Assembly (NCBI RefSeq): GCF_033807715.1
Contig: NC_084599.1
Span: 29,135,625 to 29,199,624, forward strand
DNA length: 64,000 nt
Direction of reading: 5' to 3'
From: Cololabis saira
Lineage: Eukaryota > Chordata > Actinopteri > Beloniformes > Belonidae
The notes below the pieces were generated by a model. The model was not told the DNA's origin, did no database searches, and saw only the letters and a list, made by a program, of their open reading frames with translations. Positions 36,141-61,706 of the stretch are shown here, piece by piece (the first letter of the stretch is position 1; every line of letters starts with the position of its first letter). The translations under genes were made by a program, and so were the position numbers.

Positions 36141-39100
36141 GAATGTATCTCTAAAACTTTACTATGTTCAAAAATTAATCAACATTGTTCAAAAGATCCA
36201 TTGTAGTGTTGATTTGATTTGAGAAAATGAGAAGATTATTGGCTATTTACTGATATTGTTCATTGGTAATCTGTATATTTCTGTATATTTACTGACACGG
36301 CAGCTGGTTGTAACTTCTTATGGTGCCTTTGCAGAACCTAAAAAAAACAAGAAAGACAAACTAAATTGTGACCAGAACGGACAATTGAGAATAAACTTTA
36401 CAAAAGGGAGTTTGCTTTGCAGTTTGGATGATATCACCTGGCAGATTATCTGTGGGACGACCAGAGGGAATCGATAATCAAGTTACGTAATACCTGGCAA
36501 AGATCCGATTACATCTAACCATGAGCACAGGAGTGGTGGCTGCTCCCAATTTTATTAGCTAACTGAATCACCGCATTATGGAAAACTGAATTAGAGCCCA
36601 CAAACATGTATTTTCCACAGGAGCACCTCCGTGGAGATGAAGGTGTGCTGTCTGGGAGATATTTCAAAGACCCACATACGTCCTCCGCCTTGTCATTACC
36701 CCCAAAAGTCTCTATCAAAGAGGCACAGGACTTGTGCAATTTTCCAGCGGTGAAGGAAATGACACAATAACAGACACGTACAGTGTTTCAGTTGTTTCTG
36801 GGCGTGAAACCAGCTGACATCTGTTCTGGTTCTGAAGTTATGAGAATCAAACATCTGCAGGCTGCAGTTGCTACTGCTGTGAGGGAGACAAATGGGTCAG
36901 CGTCTCCTCTTAAACACAAATCTGTGGAGCAGATATCTAGGTCAGTGCCGGAGAGCTGTCGGAGATGCCTTTAAGCTGGTTTATTTAACCCAGTTGCTCA
37001 GCTAGAAAACACGGAGAGCAAAAGTGATTAAAGGAAAAGGAAATGAGAGAAAGAGAGAAACAAGTATGGTCCAGATGAAAATGTTCTGCATGATGAGTTT
37101 TAAACCCAAACATAAATCTTTTAGATAGTTTCAGCTTGTCGTGTTGTGCAGCAACAAGCTCGGGAGGGTTTGTGTTTCACCACAGCGGGAAAAAAACAAG
37201 CAAAAACAAGGTGTGTTTGGTCCCAAAAATTAATGTGACGCAAGAGAGAATGGAAACTGGTCAATTGGGGAAAATGTAATTTGTGAGCGCTGCTTTGTTT
37301 CCGGGAGGGGTACTCATCTTCCTGATGGCAAACCGATGCTGGTGGGATACAAACTGTGTGCGGTTTGGGAGGCTGAGCAGACGTCAGAGTTTGCAGATTC
37401 AGCTAATAAGAATAATATGAACCACAGGGTTTGATTTTTGGAGTTTTTATTTGAATGCATTTTAGTGCATTGTGGGAATCTTACACATCTTTCATTCCCA
37501 GTGATCAGGTGGAGAAGACCATTGATGTTTTAACATCATGTGACCAGAAACTGTGCATGTCACATCCAAAAGTGAATATTAAATAAAGAATAATAAAGTT
37601 GTTTGGAGTTACAACTCCACACTGATGTTTATGGATGCAGGAGAGGACGGACGACGGAGTCGAGTGTGTTCGTGCAAAACAACTCTGCAACTGTATTGAA
37701 CACAACAGGTTGAAGAGATCTGTTGAAGGGGTCTGAGTGGGCGCGGGGCCTCCCTTTATCCTTCGTTCAGCTGGAACCAGCTTCAGATCCACCGTGGGAG
37801 CGGCCTCTTCATCTTGAAACTCTCCAAGTTAGAGACTTCCCAAGCGACTTCATTGAATTCACCCTGTAACGGTCTGAATCTAGACAAAATCTGGGAGGGG
37901 TTAGTTAGTCATCGTTGGTGGTTGGGGAAGGGGGGGGCACTTGTAGAAAACAACGAGGCCTCACACAGCTTTTGGAAAACAGTGCAGCCACTGCAGAGGC
38001 ATAAGGCCTCATTGTGGAGACTGAATGTGGCTGATTGTGTTTGCTGGAGAATCTGGAAGGAAGAGGGAGGGTCGACAGGACGCATGTGATGCTTCAAGTC
38101 AGCGGGATTGAAATAGATTTACTTTTTCTTTTTTTTTGTCTCCATGTAGCAACACACAGATGTTAATGATGTTACATAATTGATGCGATTTGTGATGAAG
38201 CCGATGAGCAGAAATCCTTTATAGAGGTGCCACTGTGTGAGCTTCACTGCAAGCAAACACTAACACCTGACTGCACGCCAAATGTGATAACACGTTATCT
38301 AAGCGCTGCGTGGCGCGTCATGTGATGTTGGACGGTCGTCGGCTGCAGGATGCCTGCATGTGTGTGAGAGTGTACGTGTTTGTGTCACAGTGTTTGTTCA
38401 GCGCTCAGTTTTTGCTTGTCTTCTTTGTTTTCCTGCTGCCTTCAGGAAGCAGCTTTCAGGACGGCCTGATGGGTTTCCTGACAGGACCCCCCCCCAGTTC
38501 CTACAGGGAGACAATGGGAGGTCTCTCACGGGTGTATGGAGATATATGTGTGTGCGTGCGTGCGTGTGGGTATGTGTTTGTGTGCATGTAGTGATTGGGG
38601 GGGTTATTGGGGGAGTAGGAGGCTTCCCTTCAGGAAGCTGCAGATTTATCCCAGCAGCAGAGAGGCCCCTCCTGTGTGCTTGTATCCATGTTTGTGTCTT
38701 TGCGTTTAGTGCCAGCTGAGTAAATTCATTTAAAGACATAAAAATAATACGTTTTCTGTTAACAGCTGGTTTGAGGAAAGACCAGGACTAGAATCAAAGG
38801 TGTTGAAATTTGAGAGTTTCCTTTTAGAACTCATATCTTATGACAGCTACATCCATCAAAGGTAGAACATTAGAAAATGGTAACATCCTTAAAATATAAG
38901 TCACAATGAATCTAAATTGTCTGGACGAAAAAAAAACAACAGCTTTTGTTTGGTCAAAAGTGCACTGATTGATTCATGCAAAGATGTATCAGAGAACTGT
39001 TCTCACTGCAGAGGAAGGTATGTGGTTGGAGGCACATTCACAATTTTCACCTCTGAGTCTGTGAATGTGTTTTTGTTCTCATGCAAAGCGTTCAGATTGT

Positions 39101-40743
39101 GAGAGCTGCTGTCAGAGAGAGGATGTCAACATTCTCTCCCTCCCCTCCTAGTCACTCAGATCATGTATCCTTCCCTCTCTCACTGGCCTCCCTTCTTGGG
39201 AAGAGGGTGGCGTTGGGGATGAGGTCACCGCTTCAAAACATGCTCCCAGAGCCCTGCATCAGCAGAACATTTCCTAATTCACCAATCCAGCAAAATACAA
39301 GGCAAACAAGTGTTCCCGCTTTATTAATGACACGTTTGTGAGGCTGTGCCGGGATGATAAGAAACTTCTCTGTTTGGTGTCACATAATCCTTTCTCAGGC
39401 TGCACGGGGAAAATGCATCAATCATTATTGTTTTGTACTTGCCTTTTTTTTTCTTTGCATATGGTGAGAAAGAGGACAAGTTTTCTCAAAATAAGTTCTT
39501 ATTAAATTCAAAATGTAGTAAATGCTCCTAAATTGGTGCGTTATACTTTTCTCCGTCGTGTCAACTGATCCACTCATAAGTAAAGTATTTCTAGTCAGCA
39601 TACAATAATTAATCTGACTCACCACAATTTGAGTCTGAGGTTTCTTTCTCTTTAATCAACTTTGTTCTCAAGCTGAGTTAATTGTAGGCTTGCTTGTAAG
39701 GAAATATCCTTGTTTGTGTGTTCTGCCAGTTATACATACCAGCTAATTTTCTGTTGCATTTAACTGTAAGTGATAAAACACAACATTAAACATGTAGATT
39801 CATGTTTTGATTTAAATGCCTGGAAATGCCTCTATGAGCACTAGAGATGGCATTCAGGTGACTTTCAATCTCTTCAAGAACGTTGAAATAAAATACCTCA
39901 AGTTTAATCAAGTAAACCTGTTAGAAACTGGGTCACCATAAATCATATTTGTCACTATAAGCAAAGAACGTACAAGCAGAAACTTGATCATAGTTAAGAA
40001 GTTACACATTGATGGAATGCTGGCGTCTTTATCGTGTGGTCTACATCTGACATAGAAGCTGTTGGAGCTGCAGCCGTGGGAAGTCCCTCGTTGGAACGAC
40101 AGGTGTCACAGTCCCCTCGCACGATTGGGAGGGAAAAAACTCAAATTGTTTCCCTACAGCACCCCCAACCTACATTGTCCTCCCACGGCTTCGGTTTGAA
40201 CATTTATTCCTGCCAGTTTCACAGAAATGCTGCGTTTTGCTGACCGCAATGACTTGAAAAAGAGTGTATAGCTTCACTTGCAGTTGATCCTATGACTTGT
40301 GAATTGATCGGGTGGTGGTTTCCTGATGTAGGCGTCTTGCTGGCAGTGACTGTGTACATTTGTCTTACCATAGGGCTTTTTTAACAAAGTGCTTCCAGTG
40401 CTAGTTCGGTGCTCGTGCCAGACTTAGGACCAGTTTCTTTTTACTTTCGGACCTGCGGTTGCGAGGAAAGCACCGACTTGGTGCCAAGAAAACTTTGGCT
40501 TGTACCAGACGCAAGAACCGCTATGTCATGGGGTGGGGGGGCATGATTTTTGTAACCAACCAAAGCATTGCAACCACCATATTTGAACAACCTCACGAAT
40601 ATAAAAACATACATCACAGAAATTCTGGACACATTCTTATTGATTTAACCATGTAATCAAAGATATGAGTACTGAACAGCAAACAAGTGTCTCTAACAAG
40701 ACTTACCTTTGTCTTGAAAAACATATAAGTTGTCAATGTCGAT
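36141..40743. other. Long gap with no recognised gene
   Basis: 4.6 kb without a supported exon. A GT-rich region lies at 38350-38600. Several frames of 60-120 codons cross it, none with a domain or plausible splice context. Confidence 0.4.
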
Positions 40744-41466
40744 TAGGGCTGTTCGATTAATCGATTTTAAATCGTAATCGCGATTATGTAATTAGAACGA
40801 TGTTAAAACGTGAAACTCGTAAAATCGATTTTTCACTTTTTTTTTTTTTACCTTGTCTGCACACATATTAATGATTGATGGAAATACCTCTCAATACCTG
40901 CGACAAGTGCCCCATCGGAGAGGCTCTTTAGTGTAGGAGGGGGCGTTGTAACATGCCACCGGGCATCCCTCAAGCCAGATGCGGTAGACCAGCTCGTGTT
41001 CCTTGCAAAAAACTTGCAAATGTGAATAGCAAATGTAATGACTGACATTACACATCTCTACCTCCTTCATGGGTTGCATTATTATTTAGCATGCAAAGAC
41101 CCAGTTTAGTTTAATTAGAAAATATCTTGTTTTATTTAATTAGAAATATAACTTACTGTATGTTTGAAAGTGCTGATTTGCTGATTTTTTTTTCAGAGAT
41201 AAAACTTTATATTTTATTATATTTTTTTCTTTTAAATGTCAACTTATTTTACAGAGTTTTGCACTTTATTCATTAATTTTTGGTTTAGTAAGAGCAAAGT
41301 TTGCACTTAAAGCCCAATGGGGCAAATGTTCAATAAAAAAACTGCATATTTGAAATCATTTCTTTGCCTTTTGTCAATTCACAAAATAATCGTAATCGTA
41401 ATCGAAAATCGGATTTTGAGAGAAAAAAATCGACATTTTATTTTTGGGCAAAATCGAACAGCCCTA
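40744..41466 (+). mobile_element. Internally deleted hAT transposon retaining part of its transposase
   Basis: Terminal repeats TAGGGCTGTTCGATT and the inverted AATCGAACAGCCCTA are flanked by a perfect 8-bp target duplication ATGTCGAT (40736-40743 and 41467-41474). The ends carry repeated CGATT/AATCG motifs. The interior keeps the last exon-like stretch of a hAT transposase, so this is a deletion derivative and not a purely non-coding MITE. Confidence 0.93.
40879..41025 (+). pseudogene. hAT transposase C-terminal dimerisation domain remnant
   Basis: The frame reads [20 protein letters not shown], then the conserved pattern [16 protein letters not shown], ending at a TGA. The [12 protein letters not shown] block followed by LxPxxVxxLVFLxxNL is the hAT C-terminal dimerisation signature. 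A stop (TGA at 40876-40878) lies directly upstream and no further transposase sequence precedes it, so it cannot encode an active enzyme. Confidence 0.9.
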
Positions 41467-41474
41467 ATGTCGAT

Positions 41475-44400
41475 GGCAGAAAGTTGCCATTTTTAAGGTC
41501 AGGATCAGGGTCTGCATATACTGAAATTCATTTTGCATTGTTGTTATTCTGAGAGATTTCACATTCAGTTTACAGTTTTCCTGCTTCTGCATTGGTCACT
41601 TTATAAAATATGTAGAGTCCTCGCTCTCAGGTGTTTTGAGTTGATCAAAAAGCCCTAGCAGAGAGAATACTAAGAACTAATCAAAGGGATTTCTTTTTAG
41701 TTTTTTTTCATCAGTCTTATTTCATTTATAATAAAGCATTTATGTCTTGATGAGAATTATGATTTTTTTGTCATGTCCCTAACAGCCAATACCCATAGGA
41801 TATTGGCTGTATGGCACATTCGGTCACTGAATGGCACGAAGAGTGTAAAAACCATGTGAATGTGATGCTGTGGTCTTTAACTTCTCAATTTCTCAACTGA
41901 GTCCAACATGTAATGGAGATTTTGGACTCGTGAAAAAGGTTACAACCAAGATAATATCTTTTGGAAGAAAGGTGTATCATTCCTCCAGTTTAGTAACCAT
42001 TTAATTTGCAAAAATACTCCCGGTACCCATCTAATCCAATTCTACTGGTACATATCATACCAAACCAATCACAATTAAGCAGTCAGTGCTTTATGAAATG
42101 AACCATACAGGAGCGTCCAAGATTTACGATTCAAAACAAGCGGGATGACTGCAGAATTGCTAATAACCATGGATTAACAGGTTTTCATGGTAACAGTCAT
42201 TAGTCATTCAGCGGTGCGTCATTGCACGTCATTGTTGACGTGTTTTGTTGATATTAGTCCAGTTGTTGCTCGGCCTACGTCACGTGTTTCCTACGGGGTC
42301 GTTGGTACTGATTCCTGGAAATCAAATTAAAATCTAGAAGAATCTGACTAAAATCTTTGTATCAGAAAGGTAAAAGAGGACGGTTTTGCCGGGCGACCAC
42401 TTTAGATCCATAAACTTTGAATAAATATCAAAGCTCTCTGAAGTCAGAGAAATTATGAAAATATGAAAGAAATGCTGCATTAGATTAAAATAATGTTGTC
42501 TAAACCTTATTTGTTGCCATGGAATCCTCACTATTTGAACCATCTTTGTTCACAATAGAGCACAGTTAGATGATTACTCCATTAAGAAGGTATGCCCACA
42601 GTGTGCTCACTGAGAAAAGCGTAGCATGGAAATAGCCCTAATCTGAATTTAATTCTGACAGTGTGTGTTTGTGTGTTCCTTCAGACACTGTGCAGAGGCA
42701 CAGGACGGGGTAGAATGTCGATAGCAAGTTAGTGGTGCTACTGAGAATGGCATCATGACGATGGTTCACCATGGTGATCCCGGTCGCCATGGTGACTGGA
42801 CAATGGCATCATCTGATGGTTCAATGTAGTTTTGCATGTCATCATTATTCATGCTGCTGCGGGGGGTGACAAGAATCCATATCTTCAAGCAGGCATCATT
42901 TATACGGTTTCTGCTCCATACTTGTGTGCATGTCCATTTTTTGTAGTGGTGTTATTTGTCTTGTGTCATGAGGACTGGTTGTGAATGTTGATGCTGCCAT
43001 GTGAGACACTTGTCAGCGTGAATCTCGGCTGCTCGGGACGTTGGGAGTAGTATAGGGAAGGAATGCAGCTTCTCCCTGCAGTCTGTAATTTGCTGTCATC
43101 AAATCAGAGAGAAAAACAGCACAACACTTGAGAGGAGTCGACGGAAATGTGTGAGTGTTTGGAGGGTAGCTCTGGGTGAGAAGAGAAAGAAGTCATGTGA
43201 GAGGAGGAGGGCTGAGACACAGAGGAGGCAAAAGAGAGACCAAATAAAAGGGGGCTGATGTAGGAAGAGATGGAAAAAATTGCAGAGGGAAGATATGGGG
43301 AAAGAGAAGAGGAAAACTTGACTTTGTGGTAATCCTGATAATTACAGTTGGCCAGACAACCTAACTTTGCAATGAATAATTCATGATTTTTGCTTGGAGA
43401 TGGACAAATCTCAGTGTTCAGTATTTGTAATTGGATTTTGGTGATTTGCCAGTCTGGATTTTGTCCAGGGTGGTGCCTCTTACCACAGCCATTTGTTTAA
43501 ACAGTGTTATCGAGCTTCATTCCTTCTCTGTGTTGCTGTGAATGGTTTACCTTGTATAGGAACAAAATTCTCCTATGTACTTATCACAAAAGCCCATCTG
43601 TCCAGTTTGTTGCAGGTTTTTCTGGAGCCCATTGCGTTGTATCACAACTATTCTTCCAGGACCTGCAAAAAATATTCCCACAGAGTAATTCTACCACTGC
43701 AACGTTTGACAACATGGATAATATTAATGAATCATACAGGCCCTGATTTGTTGCACAGAAATGAAAAGAAACTGAAAGTATTTCTGTTTATTCTGCCCTT
43801 AGAATACCATACAGGCCTCCCGCAATAAACAGTTAATTTGGTGGGACTTTAACACGTCTCCATCATGACTGTGTTTGTGAAATGCACAGCTAACACTTTC
43901 TGAAAAGTGAGTGAAAAAGAAAAGCTGACATCACAAAATATTTATAAACTTAAGCAGAATTTTGATGAGTACACTTGTGTAATTTAAGACGGTCCAAGTA
44001 AATGATAGAGATTCAGCTTCAGTATTTGGGAAAGTTCTAGACACTGTGTTCAACATCCGAATTATACCTTACTCTAACTGTCAATTAAACCGACTGCTAG
44101 AAAATTATGTAATTTGCTTAGAAACTCTGCAAACATATTTTTTTTCTTTTTTGTATATTTGTGAAAAACCTTAAAAGAAACTTCAAGTAAATCCGTCTGG
44201 TTTGACTTGAGCCAGATGTTCAAAAAGCATTTGTGTGGACTGTATTTGAACGTCTCGAGTGCTGGAGCATCATGTTTACTGTGGGTAGATCTGAAAATAG
44301 GAGCTGAATGAACGAGCGAGAAGAAACACAACGCTGGCTGATAAGAAGACACAACACAGAAGCCTTGTATCCAGTAGATAAGATTATTTTGAGCTCATTT

Positions 44401-45622
44401 GGAAATGCTGCTCATTCTAATCAATAATTTATCCTCAGTTGCACATGATATGGATAAAGGCTATCAGATACCCATCTTTGAAGGATTTCCTTTGACTGTA
44501 AAGTGCGTGTCTGCTGTAGTCTGACAAATGATGCGTGTTTACAGGTTATCAGTAGTCGGTGAGCTACAAGGATGGTTGGCGTGTTTCAACAGCGTGTGTT
44601 AGCAATGTGCTTGAGGCTGCTGGGAAACGCGTGTCTGTGTGTGTATATATTTAAAACAAAAATGATTGACTGCATGTACTTGAGGTTTTGTGTGTGTCGG
44701 TGGGTGCCTGGGCTTACACAGTTCTGTAACTTTTGAGTGAGAAGACAACCCAAGAAAAACAATGGTTAATTGATCAGCAACGTGCTGTCCCTACAGCTGG
44801 TTGAAATGCCCAGGAGGTTATACCTCTGTTTTCAGACTTAATGTTGATACACAGTAACAAGACTTCATGATAACATAGATGTTAATCAGCTTTTGCAAAT
44901 GCAAATTTAACTGAGGAAATCAGCTTTGACACATGTTGGTACTTTGATGTAAAATAACTAAGCTCACGGTCAGGCTGCAGCTCTGCTGAGCAGACGGGGG
45001 TCAAGGAAGAAAAGTGGTCCTGGAGGCTTTAAAGTCACTTTGTCCAACATGCTGCTATATGTAATGCTAGTGTCATTTTTTTTGAAGAAAAAAAATGTTG
45101 GCAACAGAGATGAGAAGTTGAAAGTTAGTCTGCAACTAACTGGGTTGCTGACAAACATAGATGGGTATTAGAACAAAACATGCACTGACATGGCTTTAAA
45201 GTAGAAATGAATAATGTCAGATTGCATCGATGTAAGTCGTCTAATCTTATCTCCTATTAGATAAATAATTTCAATGTAAATAAAAAGTTTGTACACCACC
45301 CAGATCTAGCTGTGTCTCTGAAAACCACCAGAACATCTTGTACGCTCACAGACATCAACTCAGACTTTTCTGGGATATGAACCACATTTTCCAAGATATT
45401 TTCTCAAGGAGTCTTGAGTGACATCTGGTGACTGTAAAAAAATAAAAATATGATTTATGTCCCTTTCACTTTCAGCCACGCCATCACTCCCAGCATTACA
45501 ACATCTGCATGTATCATATTTCTTGTCAAACTTATTTAGAGAATTCCTTGAGTTTGGTGTCATACAGTGTGTTTCAGCACTGCAGGTGTGTATCATGTAT
45601 CATGATTGTCTCTATGTCACAG
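41475..45622. other. Long gap with no recognised gene
   Basis: 4.1 kb with no supported exon or transposon. At 42220-42290 there is a short cluster of ACGTCA/TGACGTG half-sites, including TACGTCACGTG; its significance is unknown. Confidence 0.4.
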
Positions 45623-45697
45623 GTCACTGTGGAGCAGGAAGAAGTGAACCAGCCTGCGCTCCAGCTGCTTGAATCTCTCTCTGAGCGGCTGAAGGAG
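45623..45697 (+). other. Candidate upstream exon of kank3 (non-coding or of unknown gene)
   Basis: A 75-nt block has a good acceptor (TCTCTATGTCACAG before it) and donor (GAAGGAG then GTAAAT). It is open in one frame as VTVEQEEVNQPALQLLESLS and ends ERLKE, with codon use that looks coding. Joined to the first kank3 exon at 47254, that frame would meet an in-frame TAG before the kank3 ATG, so within kank3 it could only be 5' UTR. It may instead belong to an unknown gene or be chance. Confidence 0.35.
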
Positions 45698-45805
45698 GTA
45701 AATGGTTATGATTTTTGATATAATGTAGGACCAAAATGCAGGGAGTGGCAACAATTGGAATACCAACAAAGCCCTTTTACTTAAAAAAAAAAGGGTGCTG
45801 CACAT

Positions 45806-46050
45806 TAGGAATGGGCGATATTTTAACGTTCACGATAAACCGTCAAAAAAAATCCCCACAGTAAGAATTTGTCATCTCGCGGTAAAAACGATAAATTCCC
45901 GTTTATGATATTTTTGTGTAAAACTGATATATGGTTCTGTGTTAAATCCACGCACAACGTACGTGAAGGAAGGAAGGAAGGAAGGAAGGAAGGAAGGAAG
46001 GAAGGAAGGAGAGAGCAGGAGGAAAGAAGGAAGGAAGGAAGGAAATGAGC

Positions 46051-46114
<64 letters not shown>

Positions 46115-46300
46115 AAAAAGGATAAATTCCCGTTAATGACGTTTTTGTGTAACAAACATGGCGGATCCGAGAGCGAGATAGATTTATAGTTACAAAGGTG
46201 GAGTTGAATTGGTATTTTTTTTATCCTCATTTTTATCGTTATCGGGATAAATGCCAGAAATTATCGTGATACATTTTTTAGTTCATACCGCCCATCTCTA
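45806..46300. mobile_element. hAT MITE with internal GGAA/GAAA expansions
   Basis: Inverted ends TAGGAATGGGCG and CGCCCATCTCTA are flanked by a perfect 8-bp target duplication CTGCACAT (45798-45805 and 46301-46308). Inside, (GGAA)n and (GAAA)n tracts run from about 45966 to 46115. There is no transposase frame. Confidence 0.92.
45966..46115. repeat. (GGAA)n and (GAAA)n microsatellites
   Basis: About twelve GGAA units, a GAGAGCAGGA interruption, five more GGAA units, then about seventeen GAAA units. The whole purine-rich tract lies inside the hAT MITE. Confidence 0.95.
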
Positions 46301-46308
46301 CTGCACAT

Positions 46309-47253
46309 GCACAGATATAAAGAAAAGGCAAAAAGGGATTCATTAGAAAAATAGCCATCATTAAAAAAACAAAAAAACAACTAGGTTGAAAGGCAAAGAA
46401 CCAGGATGGCAAAACAGGCAGTTTAAAAAACAGACAGGCCAGCAGGGAGGAAGGGAAGCCAAGACAATATATAGACGGGGCTGATGATACACAGGCGCAT
46501 ACACTCAACATAGATGGGAACATGGGAGGTCAAATTAGAACTAAAGAACCCAAGACATTAGAAATATAAACTGGAGCTAGAATACAAAATGAGGACGTCT
46601 AAGATAAACAGAAGGAGAAATCAAAGCCCTAACACAAAAACGCCTCAACCATGACATAAACTTCCAATCAAGGCGCTGTTTTCAGATCTACCACATTGGG
46701 TTTTTAATCTTCTGGTCTCTGTAACTGGATTAAGAAAAAATAATAATAAAACAAAGTCTTGGAACTTTCAGTGATATCTTTTTATCTGTGGGGGGGCAGG
46801 TTGTCAGGTGCAGATGATCCTGTGTTTTACCAGTGGAGATGGATGATGTGATGCTGTAGTTAATGAGCTAGCTGTCTCGTGGTTTCAAGTGTGAATGATT
46901 TAAGGCTAAATGTCCTTCAACCCTTCAAAGGAAGAAAAAGCAAACATTTGGTGCATGTTGCATCCATCCGTTGAAAGGAAGGGATTCATTCTCTTTTGAA
47001 TCCAGTCACTGACTTTCACATGTGCTAATGGGCCGTAAAAACTTCTTCCGGTTTCTTTGTGCTTGGTTTACAGTTACCGTTAAGAAGTTTTGATATCCAT
47101 CATTAAAGTGAGAATGTGGAACCAGTAGGTTTTTCTAGACAAAACATTCTTTTTTGTTCCTTGTAGCCATGTCTTAATAAATACATTATTTTATTTTTGC
47201 TTGGTTTGGCCTAAGACACAGATGTATTAATGCTACTGTGTATTTATCTTCAG
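46309..47253. other. Sequence upstream of the first coding kank3 exon
   Basis: No recognised gene or promoter. It is presumably kank3 first-intron or 5'-proximal sequence; the acceptor used at 47252-47253 lies at its end. Confidence 0.4.
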
Positions 47254-47302
47254 CCAGGTGCTGAATTGAAGCTGTAGGCACTGAGAGGTTCCAGTCTGAA
47301 AA

Positions 47303-60146
<12,844 letters not shown>

Positions 60147-61535
60147 CAATCTCATCTGCTCCATGAAGCAGACGAAGGAACAAATATAACTGGATCCAAG
60201 CAGTAACAAGCTCCACTGGAATTTACTTCAACACATGTATTTATATATTGTCATATGCTCTGCATTTATAAGTATTGTTAATATGAGAATACTATTTTTC
60301 CATAAAGGTTGTGAATGGTTATATTATATACTCTTCTGCTCTGTTGATGTTAGGCATCCCTTTGTACTTTTTATTTTTTCCTGTGACAGGAGTGAAATCC
60401 TTCCATAAGTATTTGCACACAACCAACACTTTTTATGTGATGGGGACATGTTATGAAAGTTTTTGTTTTTTTTGTTGCTTGAGAGATTATGTTTGGTTGT
60501 CTGAAGGGACAGCCACCTCAACGAATACCAAAAAAAAAAAAAAAGAGAAAAACATTTTTTATTTCCACGTAGCACATTCTTCAGCTTGCTTTAATTTCCT
60601 TTTTTCCCACTTCACTACATCAAATTATCATCAAATGTTATACATTTACTTAAACTTGCGAAAGAAATGAGCTAATAATGTTTTACCAGCGCTCTGTTTT
60701 ATTTCCCAATTAGGGGATACAACTTCTTGTTGGTTTATTATTATTATTATATTGGTATTATAATTCCCATGATGCTGATTCAGTAGCAGGATTGGATCTC
60801 TGCATTATGAAAAAGAAAGCATGGAAACGCTGGTGAAACATTGCCCATAAAGGCAATTGTATTTAATGTTTTACTCTAAAAATGTTGACAGTGCAGAGAG
60901 GAATGGACCAACAGTGAATCCCAAAGTTTATTGAGCTGACTTGTGAATTTGAACCGCTGCTGACTGTTATACTCCCTTACTGCTCCTGGCGGAGCTGCAG
61001 TGTTTTCACAACCAGGGGCACTTCAACTCTCAATGTTGACTCTCAATGAGATTGGGCCTCAAAGAGGGATATGTACCAACTGTTCATGACTGAACAGCAG
61101 ATGAGGGAAACGTGGAAACTCTGGGGCTGGGTGCCACATTTTTTCACATACGGCGTAATCTGCTACAAAGGCTAGTGTGTAAAACTGGAGACTCTGGGGC
61201 TGTGAGGACAGGGCTGCTGCGTTGTTGTTGTGATGAAACGGACATTTCATCTAGACGTCAGGAAAATCTGTCAACTGGAAGGAATAAAAAGGCAGGTTTT
61301 TTCCTCTTTCAGGCTTAAAAAAACTGGTATAAAATGGTGGGGATCAAAAAAAATCATGACACGTGAATTCACATACGTGTTGGAAATTATTCACATTCAC
61401 TCTCGTATATACACTCTCTGCAGCTTCCTGGACTGGAAAACCCTTTGGACAAGTAGCACATTCTCTGTTTTAAAGATGCCAAACTATGCAACATTGATGG
61501 TGAACACAACTCTTATTACTCTTTCTGTCCTGTGT
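60147..61535 (+). other. kank3 3' UTR and downstream sequence
   Basis: There is no further coding exon. A variant poly-A signal CATAAA lies at 60301. The first canonical AATAAA I find is at 61283, and another lies in the SINE at 61679. The true end of the transcript cannot be set from sequence alone. Confidence 0.5.
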
Positions 61536-61706
61536 TGGTATCGCTCACCTGGAGGAGCGGGTACCTGATGTGTAGAGACGACAGTCCTCACACAGTCGGC
61601 CCCGGGTCAAGTCCCAGCCTGCAGCCTCGTGCTGTCCCGTCTCTTCTCTCTGTCCACGTTTCCTGTCTCGCCACTTTCAATAAAGGTCACTAGAGCCCCA
61701 AAAAAT
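61536..61706 (+). mobile_element. tRNA-derived SINE-like element downstream of kank3
   Basis: It has a tRNA-like head (GGTATCGCTCACCTGGAGGA) with a B-box-like GGGTCAAGTCC (61604-61614), then a CCTGCAGCCTCGTGCTGTCC / CTCTTCTCTCTGTCC body and an AATAAAGG end. The order matches a SINE common in percomorph fish, recalled as a CGGCCC...GGGTTCGA...CTGCGGCCC...AATAAAGGC pattern. It carries an AATAAA at 61679-61684. Confidence 0.65.

Noticed and set aside
40340..40640. Possible further MITE around GTGCTCGTGCCAGACTTAGG
   Set aside because: It has a repeat-like feel, but no inverted ends or target duplication could be found.
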